Of a stretch of DNA of 7,584 bases, positions 1 through 5,793 are shown in pieces; position 1 is the stretch's first letter, and the number at the start of each line of letters is the position of its first letter. The notes under the pieces were generated by a model. That model was not told where the DNA came from. It was given only the letters and a program-made list of their open reading frames with translations, and made no database searches. Position numbers and translations under genes: made by a program. This DNA comes from Chloroflexota bacterium (GTDB taxonomy: Bacteria > Chloroflexota > UBA6077 > CF-72): contig JAFAWJ010000501.1 in the NCBI GenBank assembly GCA_019242065.1, forward strand, positions 1 to 7,584. Direction: 5' to 3'.

Positions 1-59
1 AGGCCCAACGTCGCACCATGGCGTAGTAGCTGGCGGCGGGAGCTCAACTTCAACGTCAT
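1..59 (-). CDS. N-terminus of a probable Tat-exported protein (partial)
   Basis: Only the first 19 codons are inside the window. They read MTLKLSSRRQLLRHGATLG, which has the layout of a twin-arginine signal: a short polar N-region, then S-R-R-Q-L-L-R, then the start of a hydrophobic stretch. The ATG overlaps the stop of the upstream small membrane protein gene in an ATGA arrangement, which points to translational coupling; no independent Shine-Dalgarno sequence is visible. Tat substrates are typically folded cofactor proteins such as multicopper oxidases or molybdoenzymes. The upstream cupredoxin makes a metal or redox enzyme attractive, but that is inference and nothing of the mature protein is visible. 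The start and Tat motif are read directly from the sequence; the function is unknown. Confidence 0.5.
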   Translation of the reverse strand, partial: MTLKLSSRRQLLRHGATLG

Positions 60-235
60 GGCCGCGGCGTCGGAATTGGCAGCCGCCCCGCCAGGACCTC
101 GGTCGGCGGGGCGTCGACCTGAGTCTGCACCCCGTGCTGCCATTCCACGAAGCGACTGTAGCCAAAGATCGAGACGCTCAGCAGCAACAGGGCGGCGCCC
201 AGGACCATGAGGCCTGTGCCGCGCCTGTCGTGCAT
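56..235 (-). CDS. Small single-pass membrane protein, unknown function
   Basis: A 59-residue protein read from the ATG at 235. It has a short basic N-region (MHDRRGT), one clear transmembrane helix at about residues 8-27 (LMVLGAALLLLSVSIFGYSRF), and a short outward tail rich in Pro and Thr that ends IPTPRP. The reading frame stays open to a GTG at 280, which would give 74 residues and a 23-base overlap with the cupredoxin gene. I prefer the ATG because it lies about 22 bases past the cupredoxin stop with a modest GGGA upstream. Its position between a cupredoxin and a Tat-type start, with ATGA overlap to the latter, suggests an operon partner acting at the membrane. I do not recognise the family. 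The N-terminus resembles the anchor of some sortases, but there is no catalytic domain. Confidence 0.5.
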   Translation of the reverse strand: MHDRRGTGLMVLGAALLLLSVSIFGYSRFVEWQHGVQTQVDAPPTEVLAGRLPIPTPRP

Positions 236-257
236 GGCGTCCCAGCCGCGTCGATTC

Positions 258-734
258 TCAGAGACCCTGGGCCACCCCACGCCGTCGGCGCAGGTAGCCG
301 CTGCCCAGCAGGGCGATGCCCAGCACGGCGAGGGCCGCGGGCACCATGACCGGGTCCAGACCGCCGGCGCGACCAGCCTGCGCGGCGCCGACCGTCAGCG
401 TGCCGACCATGCCGGCTTCGCGATGGCCAGGTACCGGGCAATAGAAGGTGTACGTGCCGGGCGGCAAGTCGATCGTGGTCGAAGCGGACTGGCCGGCAGT
501 CAGATCGTTGGGGAAGAGCGAGCCCGGGCGACCGTCGATGGCGATGTTGTGCGGAAAGCGTCCGTCGTTGCGGACGTCAAAGGTGACCGAATTCGAGGCC
601 ACGTCGACCGTGGACGGCTGGAATGCGAAGTCCACCATGCCCATGTTGATGACCGTCTGGGCCTGGGCCAGGCCGACAAACGCCAGCGAGACCAAGGCGG
701 CGAGTAGCGAGATCACTCCGAGACGCTTGAACAC
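258..734 (-). CDS. Secreted, C-terminally membrane-anchored cupredoxin (plastocyanin/azurin-like)
   Basis: A 158-residue protein from a GTG start at 734. A GGAGGA ribosome binding site lies 8 bases upstream and decides this start over one 13 codons earlier. Residues 1-26 form a signal peptide with an A-Q-A-Q cleavage region. The single cupredoxin domain runs from about 28 to 116. All four type-1 copper ligands are visible: His62 in FPHNI, then Cys99, His104 and Met109 in the C-x4-H-x4-M loop (CPVPGHREAGM). A Gly-rich linker leads to a C-terminal transmembrane helix (about 129-147) and an RRRR stop-transfer cluster, so the copper domain should sit outside the cell tethered to the membrane. Family knowledge suggests one-electron transfer or copper handling. 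The downstream small membrane protein and Tat-signal gene are probably in the same operon. The redox partner is not identifiable from this window. Confidence 0.85.
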   Translation of the reverse strand: MFKRLGVISLLAALVSLAFVGLAQAQTVINMGMVDFAFQPSTVDVASNSVTFDVRNDGRFPHNIAIDGRPGSLFPNDLTAGQSASTTIDLPPGTYTFYCPVPGHREAGMVGTLTVGAAQAGRAGGLDPVMVPAALAVLGIALLGSGYLRRRRGVAQGL

Positions 735-742
735 GATGTGCG

Positions 743-748
743 TCCTCC
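743..748 (-). promoter_or_regulatory. Ribosome binding site of the cupredoxin gene
   Basis: GGAGGA on the minus strand, 8 bases before the GTG at 734. It supports the GTG rather than the longer frame beginning at 773. Confidence 0.7.
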
Positions 749-897
749 ACACTCCAAGACGGACCGGCCCCACCAGGCTGACCCTGATGTATACGGTTCC
801 CGGCCAGGGCGTGGATTGTCAAGTCTGTGAAATCGCCCCGCGACGCCGGCGGCTACACAAAACCCATTAATCTTATGTACTGCCGTTCGCCAACCTG

Positions 898-923
898 TTA
901 ACGCTCGATTAACACGATATAAG
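898..923 (+). promoter_or_regulatory. Candidate promoter with TTAAC direct repeat
   Basis: TTAACG (898-903), five bases, TTAACA (909-914), then TATAAG (918-923), which matches a -10 hexamer at five of six positions. The -35 position (895-900, CTGTTA) is poor, as expected for an activator-dependent promoter. Two TTAACA-like hexamers with an 11-base period resemble the PhoP box described in Bacillus. Transcription from here would begin near 930 and leave a leader of about 160 bases before the gene at 1091. No regulator gene is in the window, so this is a suggestion only. Confidence 0.35.
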
Positions 924-1030
924 GGTAATCCAAGTTCAATGCAGGCCGCCGATGGCCCGCGAGACGTGCAATTCCTTAATAACTTGGATACACTTTGCCA
1001 ACACATGTATCGCAGTGTGGAAGGGAGGAC

Positions 1031-1059
1031 ACGGCGGCCGCCGTCGCTTTTCTCTCTTT
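1031..1059 (+). terminator. Possible attenuator-like palindrome in a gene leader
   Basis: A perfect 14-base palindrome (ACGGCGGCCGCCGT, 1031-1044) can fold into a 5-bp GC stem with a four-base loop and is followed by CGCTTTTCTCTCTTT. It lies about 30 bases before the ribosome binding site of the secreted-protein gene, so it could act as a leader attenuator. The short stem and interrupted T-run make this weak. The sequence 1036-1052 is almost identical to the 3' arm and tail of the stronger hairpin at 3074-3105. Confidence 0.3.
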
Positions 1060-1080
1060 AGAAGGCGATCGACTCTTGCT

Positions 1081-1086
1081 AGGAGG
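1081..1086 (+). promoter_or_regulatory. Ribosome binding site of the secreted-protein gene
   Basis: AGGAGG, four bases before the ATG at 1091. It fixes this start; a second ATG at 1087 is out of frame. Confidence 0.7.
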
Positions 1087-1090
1087 ATGC

Positions 1091-2056
1091 ATGCGTTGTT
1101 TGGCTGCGTCCATGCGCGCTCGACCCATCGTTAGTGTGCTGATGGCTGGAATTCTCGGGCTCACACCCGGCTTTGCCTTCGCCCAGTCGGCTCCATCCAA
1201 CACCCCGTCGGGCACCGATCCCGACATGGTCGCTCGCTGCGATATGCCCGTGCTGGATCTGTTCAATCCCTCGCCGGGTGACCTGGTTTTGCCGGGTTCC
1301 TACATGATCTCCGGTGTCGCCATCGATCCCCAGTCGCCGCAGGGCAGCGGCATCGATCAGGTCGCGTTTTATCTCGGCGCCAAAGACCAGAACGGCGTCG
1401 CGCTGGGCAGTGTGGCGCCCTCCGGTGGCCAGCGCCAGGACGATTTCTCCGTGTCCGTGGACATGCCGAGTGCGGACCCCGGCACCCAGCAACAACTGGT
1501 GGCCTACGCCCACTCCAGTTTGAGTGACAAAACCACGGAGCTCAGTCTGCCGATCGTGATGGGCGGCAGTGATTCACATCCCGCGCTGGCCAATCCGTTT
1601 CTGAACACCATCAACACCAATCCGGGGGTGGTGCCCTCCAACTGCAATGGATCCGCCGCTGTGTCGGTGCCGAATGTCGCGGGCGGCGCTCCGGCGGGCG
1701 TCAGCGTACCGGCGACCGCGGCGTCTGACCTGTTTGGGACGGTGGTCGGCAATGTCACCACGTGCCAGAATGGCGCCGAGCAACCCGCGAGCCTGGTCGG
1801 CGTCCAGGCCAACGGCACCAATGCCGATGGCATGACCAATGAAGATGGCCTGTTTCAACTGACGCAGATTCCGGCGCCTGGGATGTACACGATCTCGGCC
1901 ACCGATTCTGGCAACACCGCCACGCGCATGTACGTGCCGGTGGCTCCAGGTGAGACCATCGACATCGGCACCCTGGAGCTCGGCGCTGGAGCCACGGGCT
2001 GTGGTGACGAAGACCAGGATCAGGGTCAAGGTCAGCAGCAGGATCAAAGTCCGTAA
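1091..2056 (+). CDS. Secreted protein with Ig-like and carboxypeptidase-regulatory-like domains
   Basis: A 321-residue protein. The ATG at 1091 follows an AGGAGG site. Residues 1-31 form a signal peptide (basic start, hydrophobic core, F-A-F-A-Q cleavage). Residues about 53-157 look like a bacterial Ig-like beta-sandwich (VLDLFNPSPGDLVLPGSYMI, then IDQVAFYLG). After a Gly/Ala/Val-rich linker, residues about 213-297 resemble a carboxypeptidase regulatory-like domain (LFGTVVG, NEDGLFQLTQIPAPGMYTI). The final segment (about 305-321) is an Asp/Gln-rich low-complexity tail. Four cysteines (50, 185, 225, 304 counted from the start) could form disulfides outside the cell. There is no catalytic motif; such beta-domains usually serve as surface or binding modules. 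The next gene begins almost at its stop, so the two are probably co-transcribed. Domain assignments are by eye; the biological role is unknown. Confidence 0.75.
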   Translation: MRCLAASMRARPIVSVLMAGILGLTPGFAFAQSAPSNTPSGTDPDMVARCDMPVLDLFNPSPGDLVLPGSYMISGVAIDPQSPQGSGIDQVAFYLGAKDQNGVALGSVAPSGGQRQDDFSVSVDMPSADPGTQQQLVAYAHSSLSDKTTELSLPIVMGGSDSHPALANPFLNTINTNPGVVPSNCNGSAAVSVPNVAGGAPAGVSVPATAASDLFGTVVGNVTTCQNGAEQPASLVGVQANGTNADGMTNEDGLFQLTQIPAPGMYTISATDSGNTATRMYVPVAPGETIDIGTLELGAGATGCGDEDQDQGQGQQQDQSP

Positions 2057-2145
2057 CAATCCGTCAGCCTGCGAGCTCCGCCGCCCGCGACTCCAACCTG
2101 GGCTTCGCCTGCATCCTCCTCGGCTGCGGCTGGACCACCCTCGCG

Positions 2146-2901
2146 GTGGTCCTGGGCGTCCAGGCCATGGACACCCGCGGCCGCTCACCGCTGGAGCTCG
2201 TCGCCCTGGCGTGTCTCGTCGGCACGCTTGGCTGCGGCCTGCTGGCCTTTGCGCAGTTCCCCCGCTTCGTCCGCGCGCTCCGGCCGCTGGGCTGGCTGAG
2301 CGTGGCGGCGGCCAGCCTGCTCGCCCTCGCCGTCGTCTGGTCAGTCTGGCAGCTACCACCTGAACAGGCGCAGATCTTCGCCAATCCCGGCGACGCCCAC
2401 AGCGCGACAGACCTCGCCATCGACTGGTCGCTGATCATGCTGACGTGCAGCATCTCGCTCATCACGGCCCGACTGCTGTCCAACCAGGCATCTCAGCACC
2501 ACTTCCAGCCCAGCGGCGTCGTCCAGGCCATCTTCCTGCTGTTCTGGCGCCAGCATCGCCTCGTCGGCTGGATGGCGGTCGCGCTGGCCGCGGCGCACAG
2601 CGTGTACTTCTTGCTGTTTCCGCGCACCTTTGAGGAGCAGTGGACGGGCATCGTGGCCTTCGCCCTCCTCGGACTGCTCGGCGTCGTCGGCCTGGTGACC
2701 AGCTACCGCGCCAGGCTTGCGCTGTGGACGCATCGCGCGATCGCGGCCGTGCTGGCGGTCATCCTTACGCTGCACTGGCCGCCGATCATCTACTTCGAGG
2801 CAGGCGGCCTGCTCATCCTGGCCGTCACCGCGTTCGTCAACCTCAAGCTGGCCACTGTCATCGTGCACCAGGTGCTCGGTATCAAAGCCGATCTCCCGTA
2901 G
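2146..2901 (+). CDS. Polytopic bis-heme membrane protein, ferric-reductase-like/cytochrome b type
   Basis: The protein is 251 residues from the first conventional start (GTG 2146), with about seven helices. Two helices each carry His-x13-His: His137/His151 (HRLVGWMAVALAAAH) and His196/His210 (HRAIAAVLAVILTLH). Paired histidines on two helices bind two stacked hemes in ferric-reductase-like, NOX and MsrQ membrane domains, so transmembrane electron transfer is the likely role. No FAD or NAD(P)H domain follows, so any electron donor is separate. The true start is probably earlier: the same frame upstream (about 2060-2145) is strongly G/C-ending and encodes a full extra helix (LGFACILLGCGWTTLAVVLG), but contains no ATG, GTG or TTG, and GTG 2146 would cut through that helix without a ribosome binding site. 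ATC 2059 and CTG 2098 are non-standard candidates. It probably shares a transcript with the upstream secreted protein; a hairpin follows its stop. Confidence 0.65.
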   Translation: MVLGVQAMDTRGRSPLELVALACLVGTLGCGLLAFAQFPRFVRALRPLGWLSVAAASLLALAVVWSVWQLPPEQAQIFANPGDAHSATDLAIDWSLIMLTCSISLITARLLSNQASQHHFQPSGVVQAIFLLFWRQHRLVGWMAVALAAAHSVYFLLFPRTFEEQWTGIVAFALLGLLGVVGLVTSYRARLALWTHRAIAAVLAVILTLHWPPIIYFEAGGLLILAVTAFVNLKLATVIVHQVLGIKADLP

Positions 2902-2908
2902 CTTGGGC

Positions 2909-2933
2909 AAAGTGCACGAACCGCGTGCACTTT
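2909..2933 (+). terminator. Hairpin after the heme protein gene, probable terminator
   Basis: Perfect 10-bp inverted repeat: AAAGTGCACG (2909-2918), loop AACCG, CGTGCACTTT (2924-2933). It begins 7 bases after the TAG stop. The 3' arm ends in TTT but no long T-run follows, so termination may be weak. Because the arms end AAA/TTT it could work on both strands. An operator role is possible because each arm holds the palindrome GTGCAC. Confidence 0.5.
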
Positions 2934-2956
2934 AGGCCCCGTATCATGGGCTCGCT

Positions 2957-3264
2957 TTGGAACTCGGTCTCGCGGGCAAGGTGGGTCTGGTGACGGGCGG
3001 GAGCCGCGGTAGTGGTCGCTCGATTGCGCTGCGGCTCGCGGCCGAAGACGTCGACGTCGGCATCTGTCGGTCGGACGGCGGCCTGGGTGGCCGCCGTCAC
3101 TTTTCATCCCGTCCGGGTTCGATCATGTTTGGAGGTGGTGGCTGGGAACGGTTCCGAGCACGCGAGCCGACGTGGTGGTCTTCGTGCTGTCCGAGTGGGC
3201 CACGTGGATCAACGGCGGCAATATTGCCGTCGACGGGGCGCAAGGCCGCCCCAACGCATTTTGA
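2957..3264 (+). pseudogene. Decayed short-chain dehydrogenase/reductase (SDR) remnant
   Basis: Two ends of an SDR gene survive in about 308 bases, where an intact gene is usually about 750. From TTG 2957 the frame reads MELGLAGKVGLVTGGSRGSG, followed by RSIALRLAAEDVDVGICRSD: the first Rossmann beta-strand, the T-G-x3-G-x-G cofactor loop and the next helix and strand. It then becomes meaningless at about 3073. The C-terminal end is in another frame: from about 3168 it reads ADVVVFVLSEWATWINGGN then IAVDGAQGRPNAF and stops at TGA 3262-3264, matching the usual SDR ending (VVFLAS...ITG..I.VDGG). The catalytic Ser and Tyr-x3-Lys region is missing. A terminator-like hairpin (3074-3098) sits at the junction. 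The TGA abuts the ribosome binding site of the solute-binding protein gene. The original substrate cannot be deduced. Confidence 0.7.
3074..3105 (+). terminator. Strong intrinsic-terminator-like hairpin inside the SDR remnant
   Basis: Perfect 10-bp GC-rich stem GACGGCGGCC (3074-3083) / GGCCGCCGTC (3089-3098), loop TGGGT, then ACTTTTC. Stem strength, short loop and adjacent T-run are as expected for a Rho-independent terminator on the plus strand. It would insulate the transporter operon from upstream transcription. It lies where the two SDR fragments meet. Confidence 0.6.
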
Positions 3265-3276
3265 AGGGAGAGTTCT

Positions 3277-4845
3277 ATGTCCGCACGCAATGAACACCGT
3301 TTGAAGTGGTCCGCCCGGGCACTGGGCGCCGCCCTGCTCATCGTCGCTTGCGGGGCGTCCAGCCTGATGCCGGCCGCCGCTCAGTCCCCAACGGTGCTGC
3401 GTATGGCGCGCAACGCCGAGCCCGGCGTCTTCATCCCCTGGCTCATCGACGACAACACGGCGCTGTTCACCATGGCCAACGTGTACGACGGCTTGCTGCG
3501 CGTCACCCAGGACGGCGCCAACGTCGAGCCGGCGCTGGCCACCTCGTGGGACACCTCGGCCGACGCGCTGACCTGGACCTTCCACCTGCGGCCGGGTGTC
3601 ATGTTCTCAGACGGCACACCGCTGACCTCCAACGACGTCAAGGTCTCACTCGACCTGGCCCGCAGCGGTAATCGCAGTGTCTGGAAAGACAACTACAAGG
3701 CTATCAAAGAGGTCGATGCACCGGACCCAATGACGGTCGTCGTCCAGCTCAATGAGCCGCATGCGCCAATCCTGTCCGAGCTGGCGATGTTCCCAGCGTG
3801 GGTCATGCAGGCGGACATGGCCACGGCCACCGACCAGCCCGGCTATGACGACTCGCAGGCCTGGGTGTCCAAGGGCACCGGCGGCTACTACACCAGCGGC
3901 TGGCAGAAGGGTGATCCGGTCGTCCTGCACCGCAACCCGTCCTACTGGAAGGACACGCCCGCGATTGACGAAGTCGACATGGAGTACATCCCCGACGACA
4001 ACACCCGTATGCTGAAGCTGCAGGGTGGCGAAGATGACATCGTCGACTTCGTGCCGTTCAGTCAGGTCGACGCGCTCAATTCGCAGGGTGTGCACGCCCA
4101 GCTCTTCCCGATTCAGCAGACGACGTTTGGCATGTTGAACGTCACCATGCCGCCCCTGAACGACATCAACGTCCGCCAGGCGCTGAACTACGCCACCGAC
4201 AAGGACGCCATCATCAAGAGTGTGTACTTCGGACAGGCGCAGCCGATGAATGCCCCGATTCCCAATGGCACGTACGTCGATACACAGTCACCTGGCTATC
4301 CGTACGACCTGGCCAAGGCGCAGCAGTTGATGGCCGCGTCGTCGGTGCCGAACGGGTTCAATCTGCCGATGCTGCTGGCCAACAACAACCAGGACCGCAT
4401 CAACACGGCCATCATCCTGAAGGACGAGTGGTCCAAGATCGGCGTCAACGTGGACATCCAGCAGGTGGACGCGGCTACCTGGCGTGCCGCGAGAACCGCC
4501 GGCACCTACACCGCGACGCTGAGCGCCTGGACCAACGACATGAACGATCCGACCGAGATCGTCAACTACGAGATGCGCGGCGGGGATAGCTCCGGCTCGT
4601 TCGCCTACTGGACGCGCTACGACAACCCGCAGTTGAACGATGAGATCACCCAGGCCGACCTGGAGCAGGACCCGACGCAGCGACAGGCCGACTACGTGGC
4701 GATTCAGCGGCAGTACCTGAACGACGCGCCGCTGGTGTTCATGGCCAATCTCGGCGCGACGGCGGGCTGGACGGACAAGGTGCACGGGTTTGTGATCGAC
4801 GGCCTGTCGTACTACCGTTTCGAGACCGTGACACTCTCCAGCTAA
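3277..4845 (+). CDS. ABC transporter substrate-binding protein, family 5 (peptide/nickel type)
   Basis: A 522-residue protein, full length for SBP_bac_5. The ATG at 3277 has an AAGGGAGAG site about 5 bases upstream. The export signal spans residues 1-35. Cleavage may occur at A-A-A-Q (after 35), but I-V-A-C25 also fits a lipobox, so lipid anchoring is possible. Family features are visible in order: VYDGLLRV (69-76), LTWTFHLRPGVMFSDGTPL (98-116), GTGGYYTSGW (200-209), RNPSYW (219-224), and VRQALNYATDKDAI in the second half. Such proteins capture oligopeptides, dipeptides, nickel-chelates or glycosides outside the membrane and hand them to a DppB/DppC-type channel, whose two genes follow at once. 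The ligand cannot be predicted from sequence. This gene opens the operon, downstream of the hairpin in the SDR remnant; I see no confident promoter in between. Confidence 0.92.
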   Translation: MSARNEHRLKWSARALGAALLIVACGASSLMPAAAQSPTVLRMARNAEPGVFIPWLIDDNTALFTMANVYDGLLRVTQDGANVEPALATSWDTSADALTWTFHLRPGVMFSDGTPLTSNDVKVSLDLARSGNRSVWKDNYKAIKEVDAPDPMTVVVQLNEPHAPILSELAMFPAWVMQADMATATDQPGYDDSQAWVSKGTGGYYTSGWQKGDPVVLHRNPSYWKDTPAIDEVDMEYIPDDNTRMLKLQGGEDDIVDFVPFSQVDALNSQGVHAQLFPIQQTTFGMLNVTMPPLNDINVRQALNYATDKDAIIKSVYFGQAQPMNAPIPNGTYVDTQSPGYPYDLAKAQQLMAASSVPNGFNLPMLLANNNQDRINTAIILKDEWSKIGVNVDIQQVDAATWRAARTAGTYTATLSAWTNDMNDPTEIVNYEMRGGDSSGSFAYWTRYDNPQLNDEITQADLEQDPTQRQADYVAIQRQYLNDAPLVFMANLGATAGWTDKVHGFVIDGLSYYRFETVTLSS

Positions 4846-4851
4846 TTTCCC

Positions 4852-5793
4852 ATGGGACGCGCGGCGTACATCCGCAGACGTTTGTTCCTGACGGTCTTCG
4901 TCCTCTTCGGCGTCACCGTCATCATCTTCGGCATGGTCCATTTCCTGCCGGGTGACCCCGCCGCGACCTTGCTCGGCGACCGGGGCACCCAGCAGAACAT
5001 CGCCGAACTCCGCGAGCAGCTCGGCCTCAATCAGCCCCTGCCCGAGCAGTACTGGACCTTCGTCTCAGGCCTCGTGCGCGGGCAGATGGGCACCTCCATG
5101 CAGTTCCATCAGCCCGTCCGCGACATGATCGCCGCGCGCGTCCCCATCACCCTCGCCCTGACTGTCTACGCCATGCTGCTGGCGGCCATCCTCACCTTCA
5201 CCTTCGGCCTCCTGGCCGCGGTTCGTAAGGATGGCATCGCCGACCAGCTCATTCGCGTCGTGTTCTTGTTCGCACTGACCACGCCTGCGTTCTGGCTCGG
5301 AATCTTGCTGATCCTGGTGCTGTCCCTTGGCCTGCACTGGTTCCCGGTGGCTGGCTTTGGTACCAGCTTTACCGACCACATCTGGTATCTGTTCCTCCCG
5401 GCCTTGACGCTGGCCCTCGGCCTGGCCGCCGTCCTCATCCGCAACCTGCGCAGCTCGGTGATTGCCACCAGTCGCTCGGATTACGTGCGCACCGCGCGCG
5501 CCAAGGGTCTGCTCGAACGGATGGTGCTGCTGCGCCACGTTCTCCGCAATGCCGTGCTCACGACCGTGACCATCTTCGGTCTGCAGTTTGGCTTCCTGAT
5601 CGGCGGCGCCCTGGTCGTCGAAACGGTCTTCGCCATACCGGGGCTGGGCCAGTTGCTGTTCACCTCCATCACCAGTCGCGACTATCCGGTGGTACAGGCC
5701 ATTACGGTCGTCACTGCGCTGATGGTCATCGTCGTCAATCTGGCGGTCGACCTGTCCTATTCGTTCCTGGACCCGCGCGTGACGTATGGGTGA
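4852..5793 (+). CDS. ABC transporter permease, DppB/OppB type
   Basis: A 313-residue integral membrane protein, the usual length for the family. The first helix is at about 11-31, followed by the conserved LPGDPA (32-37) and an extracytoplasmic region with LGLNQPLPEQYW (57-68). The permease domain (BPD_transp_1) occupies about 95-310. The EAA-type loop that docks on the ATPase is at 211-232 (YVRTARAKGL, then RHVLRNA), and the family signature FAIPGLGQLL is at 260-269. It ends in LDPR, typical of DppB. It begins 6 bases after the substrate-binding protein stop and lacks a good ribosome binding site, so it is probably translationally coupled. It forms half of the transmembrane channel with the next gene product. 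Confidence 0.93.
   Translation: MGRAAYIRRRLFLTVFVLFGVTVIIFGMVHFLPGDPAATLLGDRGTQQNIAELREQLGLNQPLPEQYWTFVSGLVRGQMGTSMQFHQPVRDMIAARVPITLALTVYAMLLAAILTFTFGLLAAVRKDGIADQLIRVVFLFALTTPAFWLGILLILVLSLGLHWFPVAGFGTSFTDHIWYLFLPALTLALGLAAVLIRNLRSSVIATSRSDYVRTARAKGLLERMVLLRHVLRNAVLTTVTIFGLQFGFLIGGALVVETVFAIPGLGQLLFTSITSRDYPVVQAITVVTALMVIVVNLAVDLSYSFLDPRVTYG

Larger units (their letters stand above)
735..1090. promoter_or_regulatory. Divergent intergenic region
   Basis: About 356 bases between the leftward cupredoxin gene and the rightward secreted-protein gene. No credible gene is seen. The stretch at about 855-930 is clearly more AT-rich than its surroundings and is the likely site of promoters for both directions. 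It holds a direct repeat (TTAACG and TTAACA, 11-base period) next to a TATAAG box. At 1031-1059 a GC palindrome is followed by pyrimidine/T runs. An open frame runs rightward from about 995, but its protein is unlike a real N-terminus and the good ribosome binding site is at 1081-1086. Confidence 0.6.

Noticed and set aside
56..235. The 59-residue membrane protein as a broken sortase
   Set aside because: The N-terminal helix and Pro-rich tail look similar, but the other frames downstream read as a new Tat-type start, and no sortase strand or catalytic Cys/Arg region is visible.
207..707. Long plus-strand open frames opposite the cupredoxin gene
   Set aside because: They are antisense shadows common in GC-rich DNA, rich in Arg/Ala/Gly with no domain features, while the minus strand has a complete copper-binding protein.
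788..822. TTGACA (minus strand, 817-822) and TATACA (788-793) as the cupredoxin promoter
   Set aside because: The spacer is 23 bases, too long for a standard sigma-70-type promoter (about 16-18). Each box may be real with another partner, but the pair is not convincing.
995..1090. Start of the secreted protein at ATG 995
   Set aside because: The extra 32 residues do not resemble a signal peptide, no good ribosome binding site precedes 995, and AGGAGG sits just before ATG 1091 where a proper signal peptide begins.
2008..2056. Programmed frameshift fusing the secreted protein to the heme protein
   Set aside because: The frames do overlap here, but there is no slippery heptamer or downstream stem, and the heme protein frame is not coding-like before about 2057.
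3145..3155. Palindrome GGAACGGTTCC as an operator of the transporter operon
   Set aside because: It is an 11-base odd palindrome, a length expected by chance at this scale, with no promoter element beside it.
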